Numbered from the stretch's first letter, positions 42,641 to 54,429 are shown. The stretch: DNA of 64,000 nucleotides from Prorocentrum cordatum (GCA_963575745.1 CAUYUJ010001736.1:350628-414627); one strand, 5' to 3'. Program-made: numbers and translations. The notes: generated from the letters alone by a model not told the origin.

Positions 42641-42879
42641 GAGGGGCGCCATCAGTCCTGCAGTGAGTGCCGGGACGCCCGCTGCCGCAGGCAAGCCGGC
42701 CCTTTTTGCTCCGACGGTGGTCGGTCTTGTGCTAGTCCAAGCTCGCTTAACAGCGCGCCTAGTCAGATCTCCTTTCCCCCTTCAGAAGCGCAGGAGACTG
42801 CCAGGGAACCCTGGCGATTGTCGGGCAGGCAGGCCATTTTCCAGCAGCTCCGCGTCCTCCGATTCCTCTTTCTCCTCCA

Positions 42880-43881
42880 GCTCTGAGTCACCTCGTGATG
42901 GTCGTAATTTCCTTCGCGCCTTCTCTCTCTTGTCTGCGCTCAGCATCTGTACTTTGAATGCTCGTGCTCTTCATGGCGCAGTCTCGGGAAACCGCGGTCT
43001 CCAGAAACGATAGCAAGCCAAACTGCGCTACCTCGCTGAAAGACATACTGTCCTACTCTTGCCGGAAACGCATGGAGGCGTTGGTGATCACGAGATTTTG
43101 CGTCGTTGGTTCCCTGTGCGATGTGCGTTCACCATGGCATCCTAATCCCTCGGCAGGCGGGCGTGCTATATTGATTCAGAATCAGTTCATGCGTAAGTTT
43201 AGGGATGTCGGGCGTCGGGCTCATCAAGAGGGCAGATATCAGGGGGTCCTCCTCTCTGGGCCTTACGGGCGTGTGCAGATCATCCACGTTCATCTCGGCC
43301 CGGCCATGACTGTTCATCAAAAACGTGCTGTTCTGTCAAGTGCCGCGCAGGTATCAAGAGGCCTCGGACTTCCCCTTTCTTTTCTTGGAGGCGACTTTAA
43401 CTTCGACGCGCCTGGGGAGGCGCGGCTGTGCCTAGACGGCAGAGCGCGCGCAGGCAACTCCTCCAGCTCTTACCACCTCGATTCTTTCTTCCAGGACATA
43501 TTCCCGCAGCTTATTGAAGTGGAACAGGAGTGGCAAACACGCGTGCGCAACAGAAGCGGCGCCCCTGAATCTGTTGCCCGTCTCGATCGCCATGATGCCA
43601 ACCTCTGCGCCTCCACCCTGCTCGGCCCCCACCTGACTACTGGTGTGCATGGCAGTGTTTCCGGGGCGACCACCGTGAGCGATCACATACCTGTTTTTCT
43701 TGGCCTCCATCCTGGTCCTGGGGGGCAGAGTAGTATTCCGAGATGGGCGGCGAAGCATCGGAGTTTTCCTGGGCACGTTGAAAGAATTTTGAGCGTTGTT
43801 GATATTTCTGATGACCCCGTGGGCCGCGTCTGGGAGCTAAAATCGATCGCCTTCGCTGCCAAGCAAACTGTGTCAGAATAA
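42880..43881 (+). pseudogene. LINE ORF2 endonuclease domain (AP/EEP type), broken
   Basis: The domain begins LSICTLNARALHG (about 42936), continues after TAG at 43011 with LRYLAERHTVLLLPETHGG (catalytic-type Glu in ETHG), and changes frame near 43140. The rest is clean to 43881: VQIIHVHLGP, LSFLGGDFNFDAP (GDFN motif, about 43381) and TVSDHIPVFLGL (SDH motif, about 43675). These are the EEP signature residues. The enzyme would nick the target DNA to prime reverse transcription. Confidence 0.8.
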
Positions 43882-43926
43882 CTTGTCGAAGCTTACCCGG
43901 AGGCCCCGGGGCAGAAGATCTCGTGG

Positions 43927-45330
43927 ATGCTAGTGGCCCAGAGGGCTGTTGCTCGTCTGGACCGTAGGGCCCTGAAGAAAGCATCATGCAGCGGTTTCCC
44001 CGACCTCTACGACTCCATTGATATTGGCGCTGGCAAGTGCTCAGATTTCGATCGTTTCCATTCTCTGATGAAAGAGCTGCACATGCTGCACGTAGCCAGC
44101 CTCATGAGCGACATTGAGGCTAGCGACCTCCCGCAGGCCGCGAAGTCAGCTCGAGCTGGCGCCCTGCGGCGGAGACAGGCTGGCTGGCCACCAACGCATC
44201 GGAAGCCTGGGCTCGCCCAGATTCGAGATCCTCGCGGGCTCCCGGTCGTGGGCCCGCGTGAAGGGGCTCGTGCGCTCAGGGGCCGCTGGGCCAAGGTTTT
44301 CGAGAGCGTTGAGGTTCGTCCTGAGGCCTTCCTGGAATATGTTCTGTTTATCCAGACCACCATCCCCAGCTCTGTCTACTGCATGTGCTATGATAGTTTT
44401 GTGGAGCTCCTGGGAAGAGAGATTCTGCCGTTGGCCCTGACGGGCTGCCGTGCTCGGTGTGGGCCAGAGGGGGGAGGGTCTTTCACTCGACGCTTTACAA
44501 GATTCTTGAGGCTCTGCTGCAGGGAAGGAGGCTGCGGTCGAAGTTTAACCTTTTCCTCAGCGCCCTCCTGCCCATAGTGTCCGAGCGCGAGGACATGTGT
44601 GTCGTCGCGCGCCATCGCTCTACGACGCGGCCGATTGCTGTCAGTAATATTGACAACAACATCCGGAGTAAAGTGTTGCTTGGTATCTCGCTCCGATCGC
44701 TCCGGTCGCTGTCGATCACTCGCGGGGGGGTTCGTTGGAGGGGGGGAACTGTCGGAAAGCGCCATCCAGCTCGAGGCCGTAGTATTGAGGTGGCTGTCGG
44801 TCTAAGGCGAACAAGAAGCTGGGCGCGCCTTTTTTTGCATTGCCAGTGCATGTCCGTCTCTATCGCACGAGTGGATCCTTGAGTCTCTCAGAGGCATGCA
44901 GCTTCCAGGGGCCATTCTGTGGGCCATCCAGGAACTTTTATCGGGGCATGACCATGCTTGTATCGCATCGAGGGATTACCGAATACACTATGCAGTGCCT
45001 ACGTGGAGTCAGACAGGGGTGCCCGTTATCGGGATCAATATGGGCGCCATGCTTTGACCCTGTTGTTAGGAAGATGAAATGTTATATTTCCAGCCATCAG
45101 TGCCAACTAGGAGCATTCGCTGATGATCCCGGAATGAGTTGCGCATTTTTCCAGTGCTTCCCCATTCTACTCCGCTGGTTTGGTCTTGTTCGCTTTGCTG
45201 CTGGGCTAGCTATGAGTTCGCACAGAACGTACCTTGTACTGTATGGACAGAATGGGAAGGAGGAGGTCTTCGCTCGTCTGCGCGTGATAGGCGTCGATGC
45301 CGATGACTTTCAAGTTGTCCGTGCTGCATG
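43927..45330 (+). pseudogene. LINE ORF2 reverse transcriptase, broken
   Basis: An N-terminal part (MLVAQRAVARLDRRALKKA) leads to the RT domain spread over three frames: STTRPIAVSNIDNNI (about 44625, the RP..L.N.D block), LRGVRQGCPLSG (about 44996, motif B) and QLGAFADDPGMS (about 45103, ADD catalytic box). At least three frame changes lie between these motifs. The order and motif spacing are normal for non-LTR elements. Confidence 0.75.
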
Positions 45331-46330
45331 ATACTTGAGTCTTTTTTTCTTGGCCGTAACAACGGAGCCGTCTCCAAGCGTCGCACGCCGGCCGAGCTGC
45401 GGATGCGCTTTGCAGACATCGTGAGTTTGAAGATGGGACTGATACCTAGTATCTCTGCGCATAGTCTGATTGGTTTCCCCGCTGTGATGTTCGGCGGCCA
45501 GTTCCTCCTTACCCCAAAAGAAGCTTTCAAGATTCTGCGAGAAGGTCTTCAGTCCTTGGCGAAGGGCCCGGGCCGCGCGATTCCGCCGATGTTGTTGCAG
45601 CACGTCAGCATCGTGGGCTCGCCAGTGGAAGCCGGGGCTGGAGATTGAATGTCGGGCTGCAGCGCGCAGGTCGGCAGTTCGTTGTCCGCAGCTCTACCTC
45701 GAGAGGATGTCCTGGGAACAGGTTCAGGAGGACGACGAAAGAGTCCTTGCCCCCTGGTAAAAGAGTTGAACCGTGTATTTCTCCAACCTCTGCAAGATTC
45801 AGGGCGAGTTGGAAGTGGCCCACCGGTGCCCGTGCAATCGCCGAAAAAAAAGTCCACAGGCTCCTGAAAGGTCGCGGGTCGGCCCCTTCGGTTTCCAGCC
45901 TCTTGTTTCCTCGCCTGCAACATTTTGAACCTACGGCGTCAGATGTGCAGGCCGATTGGGTGTTCACCAACATCGGCTTGATGGGCCAGCGCCTCCCCTT
46001 CTTTATCGTTCTTGCCCAGTTACGTGCTATATGTAACGGGTGGTGTACTACTACAAGATTCAGACCTACTTCAGGGAATATTGGGCCGTGTCGGCTTGGG
46101 TGTTTCGCAGTCGGAGGGGTTGATGTTCGACACTACTTCGGTTGTCTTGTAGCCCTGGATGCCATAGAAAAGTGTATACCCTGCCTGTCTGCCCGCTTTT
46201 TTGAGCTTTCCTTTTCTGGACGTATGATTGTCCATACCATGTGTTTCTCCTGCCTTCTTGAGCTTCTTCGTATAGGTATTGCTGCTGATCTATTGTTATC
46301 TACATCAACTCCCTTCGATCGAAGGGCATG
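45331..46330 (+). pseudogene. LINE ORF2 C-terminal region with Cys/His knuckle, broken
   Basis: Fragments include AELRMRFADIVSLKMGLIPS, FKILREGLQSLAKGPGRAIPP and LRAICNGWCTTTRFRP, then CRLGCFAVGGVDVRHYFGC (about 46109-46155), a C-x3-C...H-x4-C knuckle typical of LINE C termini. Frames change at about 45330 and 45650. The sequence after 46330 is non-coding and runs into a TCC tract. Confidence 0.65.
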
Positions 46331-46439
46331 TGCTCGGAATCCTTCGTTTCCCTTCTTATGGGGGCCAGGTGCAGAGCTATCGCCAAGCGCTCTGCCGGGG
46401 CGCGAGAACTTCTCACGAGGTAGTAGCAGTGCGGCCTGG

Positions 46440-46640
46440 ATCCAGGACTTTCCCCAGGGGCGCTCACTCCTCCTCCTCCTTCTCCCTCCTCCTCCTCCTC
46501 CTCCTCCTCCTCCTCCTCCTCATCATCCTCATCCTCCTCCTCTGCCTCCTCCATCTCCTCCTCCATCTTCTCCCCCCCTCCTCCACCTCCTCCACCTCCT
46601 CCTCCTCGGGTCGCCTACGGCCCCGGAGGAAACCGTGCGC
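46440..46640. repeat. TCC tract plus GGGTCGCCTACGGCC module
   Basis: A near-pure (TCC)n run with CTCCATCTTCTCC, then CTCGGGTCGCCTACGGCCC, matching the end of the repeat at 36300-36455. Confidence 0.85.
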
Positions 46641-46799
46641 CCCCCAGGGGTCGCAGACGGCTCAAGAGAGCCTCTTGGCGCTTCAAGGGATGCTCAAGGC
46701 AGCCCTCTTAGGACCACAGGAGGCCGTCCAGGATATGTCCTGCCAACATCGGCATTAACCCGGGGAGGTGTGTGCTTCTTGCCTTCTCGTCTTTCCGCC

Positions 46800-47110
46800 T
46801 GCGATGGGCTGCCTATGCTTCAAGAGCGCCTCCAAGAGGCTCCCAGAAGGACCCTGGTCGCTCCCACAAAGCCCCCAAGAGGCCCCCCAAAGTCACCAAG
46901 AGCCCCCAAGAAGCCTTTCAGATGTCCCAAGAGGCACCAACAAGAGAGAGACCCCCCAAGCCCCAACTAGGCTTCCAGAGTATTCCAAGAGGCCCCACGA
47001 GATCCGAAGAGGCCCCACAAACCTTCCCAAAACATTTCAAGACGCGCCCAACAACTCCCCCAAAACCCTCCAATAGCCCCAACGAAACTCCACAAGGTAC
47101 CCGAAGTCTG
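46800..47110. repeat. CAAGAGGCCCC phased repeat field
   Basis: Degenerate members of the same family (CCAAGAGGCCCC, CCAAGAGCCCCCAAG). A T-rich stretch with GTAGGTTTTCTTGC at about 47121-47140 may be a cassette remnant. Confidence 0.7.
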
Positions 47111-47639
47111 TTCGATTCTTGTAGGTTTTCTTGCATCCAGGAGCTTCGCACTGCGCCGTCTTCGGCTGTTCTTGGGTCAGGTCCGGGTCTTTCGCCCCCC
47201 GCCCCCAAGGGCCCGCCAACCTCGATGACATTTGCGGCAATTTCGCCCTGTCCAGCTTCAATAGCGCCCCAGGAGGACTTCAGGACGGCTCAGGATGTTT
47301 CCGAGACAGGCAGGAATGCTCGAAAACGGCCCACGAGGGCACCCCGACAGCCCGAGAGGCCCTCACGATCTCTAGGGGTCCGTCTCACTCAGGCCCAAGG
47401 GCCCACGGACGAAAACCCCTGGCGCAGAATCTGGGACGAACGAGACGGAAACGGAATTCATGGGTACAGAGACCGACAGCAGTTCCAGCTCATTTTGAGC
47501 AGGATTCGCTGTCGTCGTCGCCGCGGGCGTTGTTCGTTCGAGACAGAGGGCCGCCCGCCGAACAGCGGCCGCCGCCGGCTTTGGTTCACACTGTGGTTGG
47601 GCATCGTGCCGCTTTTTTCGCGCACCCACCTCGAGCGTC

Positions 47640-47691
47640 CAACACCATATTTATGTGTGTATGTATATGTATGTATGTATATACATATATG

Positions 47692-47723
<32 letters not shown>

Positions 47724-47815
47724 TGTACGTACGTATGTATGTATGTATGTATGTATGTATGTATGTATGTATGTATGTATGTATGTATATACACATATAT
47801 ATGGTTATATCCCTT
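47640..47815. repeat. (ATGT)n microsatellite
   Basis: TATG units, with one ACGTACG interruption, followed by the duplicated phrase CCTTCTACCTATGAA(A/C)TTACAAGG(A/G) at about 47811 and 47852. Confidence 0.95.
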
Positions 47816-47939
47816 CTACCTATGAAATTACAAGGAACAGCCCCACGGGCACCTTCTACCTATGAACTTACAAGGGGAAACCCGGCATGCCACCGTCCCC
47901 CCCCCCCCCCGGCACCCGCACACGAACCCCCGATTCCCT

Positions 47940-48165
47940 CCCCGGCGCCTCGAAGAGGCCTCAAGACGGCCCAGGAGGCCTCCAAGACGGCCCCAGGAGG
48001 CCCCCAAGATCGTCCAAGAGGGCCCCGAGACACAAAGATCGCTCCACGACGCCCAAGATAGTCCAAATGTGGCCCAAGACGCCTCCAAGCCTTTCGGCTT
48101 CCCGACGCTCCAAGACAGCCCAAGAGGCCCCCGAGATCGCCCCAATACCGCCCAAGAGACAGGAG
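47940..48165. repeat. CAAGAGGCCCC phased repeat field
   Basis: Same family, with the cassette end GGCTTCCCGACGCTCCAAGAC at about 48099-48117, very close to the 14.1-14.9 kb copies. Confidence 0.8.
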
Positions 48166-48605
48166 GAGGAGGATGAGGGGGAGGAGGAGAAGACAGCGGA
48201 GGAGGAGGAGGAGGAGGAGGAGGAGGAGGAGAAGGGGGATGGGGAGGAGGAGGAAGAGGAGGAGGAGGAGCAGGAGGAGGAGAGAGGAGGAGGAGGAGGA
48301 GGAGGAGGAGGAGGAGGACGAGGAAGAAAAGGTGGATGGGGAGGAGGCGGAGGGGGAGGAGGAGGGGAGGAGGAGGAGGAGGAGGAGGAGGAGGCGGAGG
48401 CGGAGGCGGAGGCGAAGGAGGAGGGGGAGGAGGAGGTGGAGGAGGAGGACGGGAGAGGTGGATGAGGCGGCGGAGGAGGAGGAGGAGGAGTAGGAGGAGG
48501 CGGATGCGGAGTAGGATGATGAGGAGGAGCAGGCGGAGGAGGAGGAGGAGGAGGAGGAGGAGGAGGAGGAGGAGGGAGGAGGAGGAGGAGGAGGAGGAGG
48601 AGGTG
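48166..48605. repeat. (GGA)n purine tract
   Basis: Almost entirely G and A on the plus strand, with GGC interruptions. Confidence 0.95.
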
Positions 48606-48639
48606 GCAGAATATGATGAGAAAGAGGAGGAGGAGGATG

Positions 48640-49455
48640 AGGAGGGGGATGAGGAGGAGGATAAGGATGGTGTTGATGATACTGATGACGGTAATGATGA
48701 TGTTGATTACGATGCTGATGATGTTGGTGATGTTGATGTTGATGATGTTGATGCTGATGCTGATGCTGATGTTGATGATGATGCTGATGCTGGTGGTGAT
48801 TATGATGATGACGATGCTGTTTCTGCTGATGATGATGCTGATTCAGATAATGCTGCTGCTGATGTTGCTGCTGCTGATGATGCTGCTGATGACGATGATG
48901 GCGACAATGCTGATGTTGATGCTGATGATGATGACGGTGATACTGATGATGGTGATGAGTTTGATGCTGCTGCTGATGATGATGACGACGTCGATGCTGA
49001 TACTGGTGATGCTGATCAGGATGATGATGCTGCTGATGAGGATGATGATGACCATAATGATGATGATGATGCTGATGATGCTGATGATGTTGATGATGGC
49101 TGCTGCTGCTGATGCTGCTGATCAGGATGATGTTGATGATGCTGCTGATGGTGCTGATGATGATGCTGCTGATACTGCTGCTGATGACGCTGCTGATGAT
49201 GCTGCTGATGCTGCTGCTGATGATGCTGATGCTGATGCTGCTGCTACCGATTATGATGCCGATGATGCTGATGCTGGTGTCCCTGATGATGATGATGCTG
49301 GTGATGATGATGATGGTGATGATGATGATGATGATGATGATGCGACTGATGCTGATGCTGCTGCTGATGTTGATGATGATGATGCTGATGATGATGCTGA
49401 TGCTGATGATGATGCTGATGATAATGATGATGCTGCTGCGGATGATGCTGATGAC

Positions 49456-49501
<46 letters not shown>

Positions 49502-49698
49502 CTGGTGCTGATGGTGATGATGCTGATGCTTCTGATGCGGCTGCTGATGATGCTGATGATGCTCAGGCTTCTGATGCTGATTGTGATGATGATGTTGTTG
49601 ATGATGATGCTGATGCTGATGCTGGTGCTGCTGATCAATCTGATTATGATGATAATGCTGATGCTGGTCACGCTGATGATGATGATAATCATCATGAT
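48640..49698. repeat. GAT/GCT trinucleotide array
   Basis: More than 1 kb of GAT, GCT and related triplets, often as GATGATGCT. All frames are open for long stretches (poly-Asp/Ala, poly-Met/Leu, His-rich on the minus strand). The same array resumes at 51532, so it was split by the element at 49708-51522. Confidence 0.95.
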
Positions 49699-49707
49699 GC
49701 AAATGCT

Positions 49708-51522
49708 GAGGGTGCGCCGCTGGATCTTCCCAAGGGGGGTGGGGGGTAGGGCCCCCCCCCCCCCCCCCCCCCTTCCCCGATCCGTCGTCGGGGCCCCCCC
49801 CCTTCCCCCCCTTCCCCGATCCTTCGTCGGAGACCCCCCCCCTCCCCCCCTTTCCCCGATCCGTCGTCGGGGACCTCCCCCCCCCTCCCACCCTTTCAAA
49901 AGGGGGGAGGGGGGGTCCGAACCCCCCCCCCTCCCCCCTTTCGCCGCGCCGCCCCCTGACTCCGGAACCCGACGCCGCCGCCCCTACCCCTAGTCCTCAC
50001 CCTAACCCAAGCCCCTAATCCTAACCCCAACCACTAACCCCAGCCCCAAAGAGCACTCACTACTCATTACTCACTACCCACTACTGACTACTCGCTATTC
50101 GCTACTCACTTCTCACTACCCCCTACTCACTACTCACGACTCACTACTCACTATCCTTTACTCACTACCCACTACTCACTACTCCCTAGTCACTACTCCA
50201 TCCTCCCTACTCACTACTCACTCCCCACTACCCACTACTCAATACTCATTACTCACTACTCACTAACCACTACTCACTACTCCCTATTCACTACTCGCTA
50301 ATCCCTACTCATTACCCATTACCCACCATCCACTACTCACTACTCACTACTAACTACGCATTGCCCACAAATCATTACTCACTACCCGCTACTCGCTACT
50401 CACTACTCCCTGCACAAGGCTGACTACACAGTACCCAGTACTAACTACTCGCTATTCCCATACTCGCTACTCGATACTCACTACTCACTCCCCGCTTCTC
50501 ACTGTTCACTACTCACTACTGACTGTTCCCTTCTAACTAGTCACTACATAGTCTCTAGTCACTAGCCACAACTCACTAGTCACTATGCAGTACTCACTAC
50601 CCACTACCCACGACTCACCAATCGCTACTCACTACCCACTTATTCGCTACCCACTTCTGATTACTCACTGCTCACTACTCCCTACTCACTACTCACTACT
50701 CCCTACTCGTTACTCACGACTCACTACCCACTACTCACTACTGACTACTCACTCCGCCCTACTCGCTCCTCGCTACTCACTACTCGCTACTCCCTACTCG
50801 CTACTCACTACTCACCACCCACTGCCACTACCCACCACTCTCTATTCATCACTACTCAGTACGCACTACGTACTACTCAATACTCACTGCTCACTACTCA
50901 CTACTCACTACTGACTACTCGCTACTCACTACTCACTACTCACCTCTCACTACTCACTACTCACTACGCACTACGCACTATTCAGTACTCACCAATCACT
51001 ACTCGCCACCCACTACTCACTACGCACTAACTCACTACCCACTACTCATCACTCCCTACGCCGTACTCAGTACTCACTACTTGCTCCTCGCTACTCACTA
51101 CTAACTACTCACCACGCGCCACTCACTACTCACTCATCAGTACACACTACACACTGTTCACTACTCACTAACTCCCTACTCCCTACTCCCTACTCGCTCA
51201 CAACTCACTACGCACTAATCCACTATTCACTGCTCACCACTCCCTACTCCCAACTCCGTACTCCCTACACGGAGGGGAGGGTCCGAACCCCCCCCCCTTC
51301 CAACGCCAAGGGGGGGAAAGGAGGGGGGGGGAGTCCGGTTCCCCCCGCCCCTTTTTCAAGGGAGGGGGGGGGGGGGGGGTTCGGGACCCCCCCCCCCCCC
51401 TTAAGGGGGGGAGGGGGGGGGTGTTTTCCGGACCCCCGCCCCCCTTGAAGGGGGGGAGAGGGGTGGGGTTTCTGGACCCCCGCCCCTTTAGTGTATTCGG
51501 AGAGATCCACTGGCGCACTTTC
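49708..51522. mobile_element. Putative non-autonomous DNA transposon with TIRs and a 9-bp TSD
   Basis: GCAAATGCT occurs directly outside both ends (49699-49707 and 51523-51531). Inside, GAGGGTGCGCCGCTGGATCT (49708-49727) faces AGATCCACTGGCGCACTTTC (51503-51522), 16 of 20 paired positions agreeing as inverted repeats. Subterminal G- and C-runs with GTCCGAACCCCC and TTNAAGGGGGG words also occur on both sides. The interior is a CACTACTC array and no transposase is present. A 9-bp duplication is typical of Mutator-like elements, but the TIR is short. It is inserted in a GAT/GCT array. Confidence 0.65.
50045..51250. repeat. CACTACTC octamer-type array
   Basis: About 1.2 kb of CACTACTCA/CTACTCACT words with frequent single substitutions, nearly lacking G on the plus strand. 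It forms the core of the putative transposon. Confidence 0.95.
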
Positions 51523-51531
51523 GCAAATGCT

Positions 51532-51985
51532 AATGCAGCGGATGATGATGATGCTGATGATGACGATGCTGATGCGGCTGCTGATGATGATGCTGATGAT
51601 GATGATGAGATAATGCTGCTGATGCTGATACTGATGATGCGGATGATGATGATGACGATGATGATGACGCTGCTGCTGATGATGATGCTGATGTTGGTGC
51701 TGATGCTTTTGACGATGCTGATGATGAGTCTGATGATGATGCTGATGATGATGATGCGGATGATGATGATGACGATGTTGATGATGATGATGATGGTGGT
51801 GATGATGATGATGCTGATGATGATGATGCTGATGATGATGAGGAGGAGGAGGAGGGGATGGGGGAGGAAGAGGAGGAGGAGGAGGAGGAGGAGGAGGGGC
51901 AGGAGGATGAGGAGGAGAAGGAGGGGGGAGGAGGAGGCGGAGGAGGCGGATGATGATGATGAGGAGGAGAAGGAGCAGGAGGAGG
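51532..51985. repeat. GAT/GCT array then GGA tract
   Basis: Continuation of the array at 48640-49698, passing into GGA units from about 51840. Confidence 0.95.
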
Positions 51986-52345
51986 AGGAGCAATCATAAC
52001 AAAAGTAGTGTTAATAGTAGCAATAATGATACTAACACTTGTTTTTAATAACAATAACCATAATATTAATATTAATGATAATTCTAATGGTGGTATTAAG
52101 AAGGATAATAATCATACTTATACTACACAGCAGAATAATCACAGTAATAATAAGACGGCTAAACTACTGATAGTGATATCAGTACTAGTAATATCAATAA
52201 TCATACTAATGTTAATAATCGACTAATCGTACTAGTACGAATGTTAATACTACTACGGATAATTAGAAGAGTAAGAATACGAAGGAAAATATTAAGAATA
52301 ATAAGTCTAGTACTAATATAACGAAGAAGACGAATAAGAATATGA
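51986..52345. repeat. AT-rich AAT/ACT/AAG triplet island
   Basis: AT-rich and built from AAT, ATA, ACT and AAG triplets, unlike the rest of the window. Similar composition recurs at 60850-61380, in both cases beside a GGA tract, suggesting mutated triplet arrays. Confidence 0.85.
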
Positions 52346-52524
52346 GGAGGTGGAGAAGGCGGAGGAGGCGGAGGAGGAGGAGGAAGAGGATGAGTGGGAG
52401 GGGGAGGGGGACAAATTAGGTGCGCTCGCGTCAACATCTGGCATCCTATCCCTCCCTCCCATCCCTTACCATGGCGCTGATTTTTTCTATCCGCGGACGC
52501 GTGTCGTAGCGGACCTGCGGCTCC

Positions 52525-52890
52525 GCGCGCGTGTGCGTAGTGGGTGGTGGTGCGCGTGCGTGCGTGCGTGTGTGCGTGGTTGTGGTTGTTGTGGTGGTGG
52601 TGGTGTGTATGTGTGTGTGTGTGCGTGTGTGCGCGTGTGCTGTGGTGTGACGTGGTGTGGCGTCTTGGTGGTTTGGTGGTGGGCCAGTGCGTACGTGCGT
52701 GATGGCGGTGGTGTGCGTGGTGGTGGTGTGGTGTGGTGTATGTGCGTGTGCGTGTGTGGTGTGCGTGGCGGTGCGTGGTGGTGGTGGTGGTGCGCGTGTG
52801 CGCGTGCGTGCGTGCGTTGGTGGGTGGAAGTGGCGGTGGGTGTGCGTGCGGCGGGGCGGGGCGTGGTGCGGCGCGGTGGTGGCGGGCGGA
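52525..52890. repeat. GTGCGTGTGG-rich repeat
   Basis: Nearly A-free, G/T/C plus strand of TGCGTGCG, GTGTGTGTG and GTGGTGGTG runs. Alternating purine/pyrimidine could favour Z-DNA. Confidence 0.85.
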
Positions 52891-53379
52891 TGGGCGCGCG
52901 AGAAAGAGGCCCGCGCTGGGGCGAGAACGCCATCCTGAACGACTGAGGCAAAACACTGATCCGAAAATGAGGCCCACGCTGCAGCGGGAGCACGATTCGG
53001 AACGATTCGGGAGCAGAAATGAGGCCGGCGCCTCTGCGAGAGCAGCATTTTGAGAAAAACGCAGGCGAAAACCCAACTCCCGGGAATCTTGTGTGTAAAC
53101 AACAGTACGCGGGGGGGGGTCGAATATTCCCAGCACTCCATCAGGAGACGAGGGAGAGAAGTGTTCATATTAAGTAATTGTGGAGGAGGAGGAGGAGGAC
53201 GAGGAGGAGGAGGAGGAAGAGGGGCAGGAGGAGGAGGAGGAGAAGGATGCGGAGGAACAGGAGGAGGAGGAGGAGGAGGAGGAGGAGGAGGAGGAGGAGG
53301 GGGAGGAGGAGGAGGAAAGGAGCAGAAAGGCGGCAAGGAGAAGGGAAAGGGCAAGGCCGAGGGCAAACTCGTCAACTAC

Positions 53380-54206
53380 ATGGCGCGCCTGACGCTGAGC
53401 AACGCTCGCGAGCTCGCGGACCTCTCGGCGGTGGTCTTCGCCAGGTTCAGCGCCCTCGCAGCCGCGGGGGTCGTGGCGGCAATGGTCGCGGGCGGCAAGG
53501 CGTACGAGGCAGAGTCGAAGCAGATGAGGTCCGACGCGGAGTCGGGCAAGCAGGTCGAATGGAAGCTTCGCGGTCCTCCGTTCCTTCACATCTTCATGGC
53601 GATGTGCACCTACATAGCGGAGAAGGAATCGAAAATGGTGGAACCATCGCCCGCGGACCAAGAGATGCAGCGCATATCGGAGCAGATGAAGCAGATCCTC
53701 GACGAACGCTTGAAAGCCATCACGATCGAGGAGATCGGGACCTTGGTGCTCTACTGCCGTGCGAAGATACAGAAGAAGCAGGAGGGAGAGGACCAGCGCG
53801 CGACCATCCTTCTCAAGGTCGATCACAGTCATCAGCTGACCTCGGTGATGGCGTCTCTCATCTTCAGGACGATCGAGATCGAGGGCGGCAAGAAGTTGAT
53901 CGGAGCGGCCCCTGGGGGGCCCTTGGAACGCGAGATCTCACGGATGCTCGAAGGAGACAGGTAGAGGCCCTGAGGAACAGCAGCAGACTTGCACAACTGA
54001 TAGCCAGCGGTCGTATAGACCAAAATGTTGTGAATAGCGCTCTCAGTAATCAGGTGCAGACTTACAACAATCCAGCCCTGCCTGCGCAGCCTGTGGTGGT
54101 GATGCAGTCACGCACCCGCCATAGGAACCAGGCTAAGGGCAAAGGAAAGAAGGGGCGTGATGGTCGGGGGGCGGACGGTGGGGGTGGCGGTGGGAAGGGA
54201 ACTTAA
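53380..54206 (+). CDS. Unknown protein, gene with one frame break
   Basis: Frame 1 is open from upstream through a poly-Gly stretch coded by GGA repeats (53180-53330) and a basic KGGKEKGKGKAEGK segment. The first ATG of the protein-like part is at 53380. The region encodes ARLTLSNARELADLSAVVF, an Ala-rich hydrophobic helix (SALAAAGVVAAMVAGG) and a charged helical part (MQRISEQMKQILDERL). At 53962-53964 a TAG ends it, but one missing G near 53960 would join the next frame (VEALRNSSRLAQLIASGR) to a Lys/Gly-rich C terminus (GKGKKGRDGRG) and TAA at 54204-54206. Basic Gly-rich ends suggest nucleic-acid binding. I do not recognise the family, and the true start is uncertain. Confidence 0.55.
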
Positions 54207-54429
54207 TTTTCGGACCTGTGCCGAGAGTGCTGGCCCCCATGTGGGGGTTTGGTGCCTCTTGGGGTCGCCAGCCAGGCCAGTGCCGCCCTCGAGCGGTGAG
54301 CAGCTGGCCTCGACTCGCCTTGCGTCGGTTGCGTAGCCAACCTTCCCAGAATCCCGAGTGATTTCTGATGGGGGTCCGTGTCGGATACTTGGCCAACTTT
54401 TTGTAATGATGTGGATTCCATGGGTCTTG

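Larger units (their letters stand above)
41601..46330 (+). mobile_element. Decayed LINE (non-LTR) retrotransposon
   Basis: Plus-strand fragments in the expected order: an ORF1 with coiled coil and RRM-like fold (41764-42640), AP-type endonuclease (42880-43881), reverse transcriptase with an ADD box (43927-45330) and a C-terminal region with a Cys/His knuckle (45331-46330). Frames change many times and several stops interrupt it, so it is an old copy. No clear poly-A tail or target duplication was found, and the 3' end is placed where coding resemblance stops. Confidence 0.8.

Noticed and set aside
47860-49899. Minus-strand 679-codon ORF of His/Gln/Ile/Ser runs
   Set aside because: Entirely coded by GAT/GCT, GGA and G-run repeats; all frames are open there.
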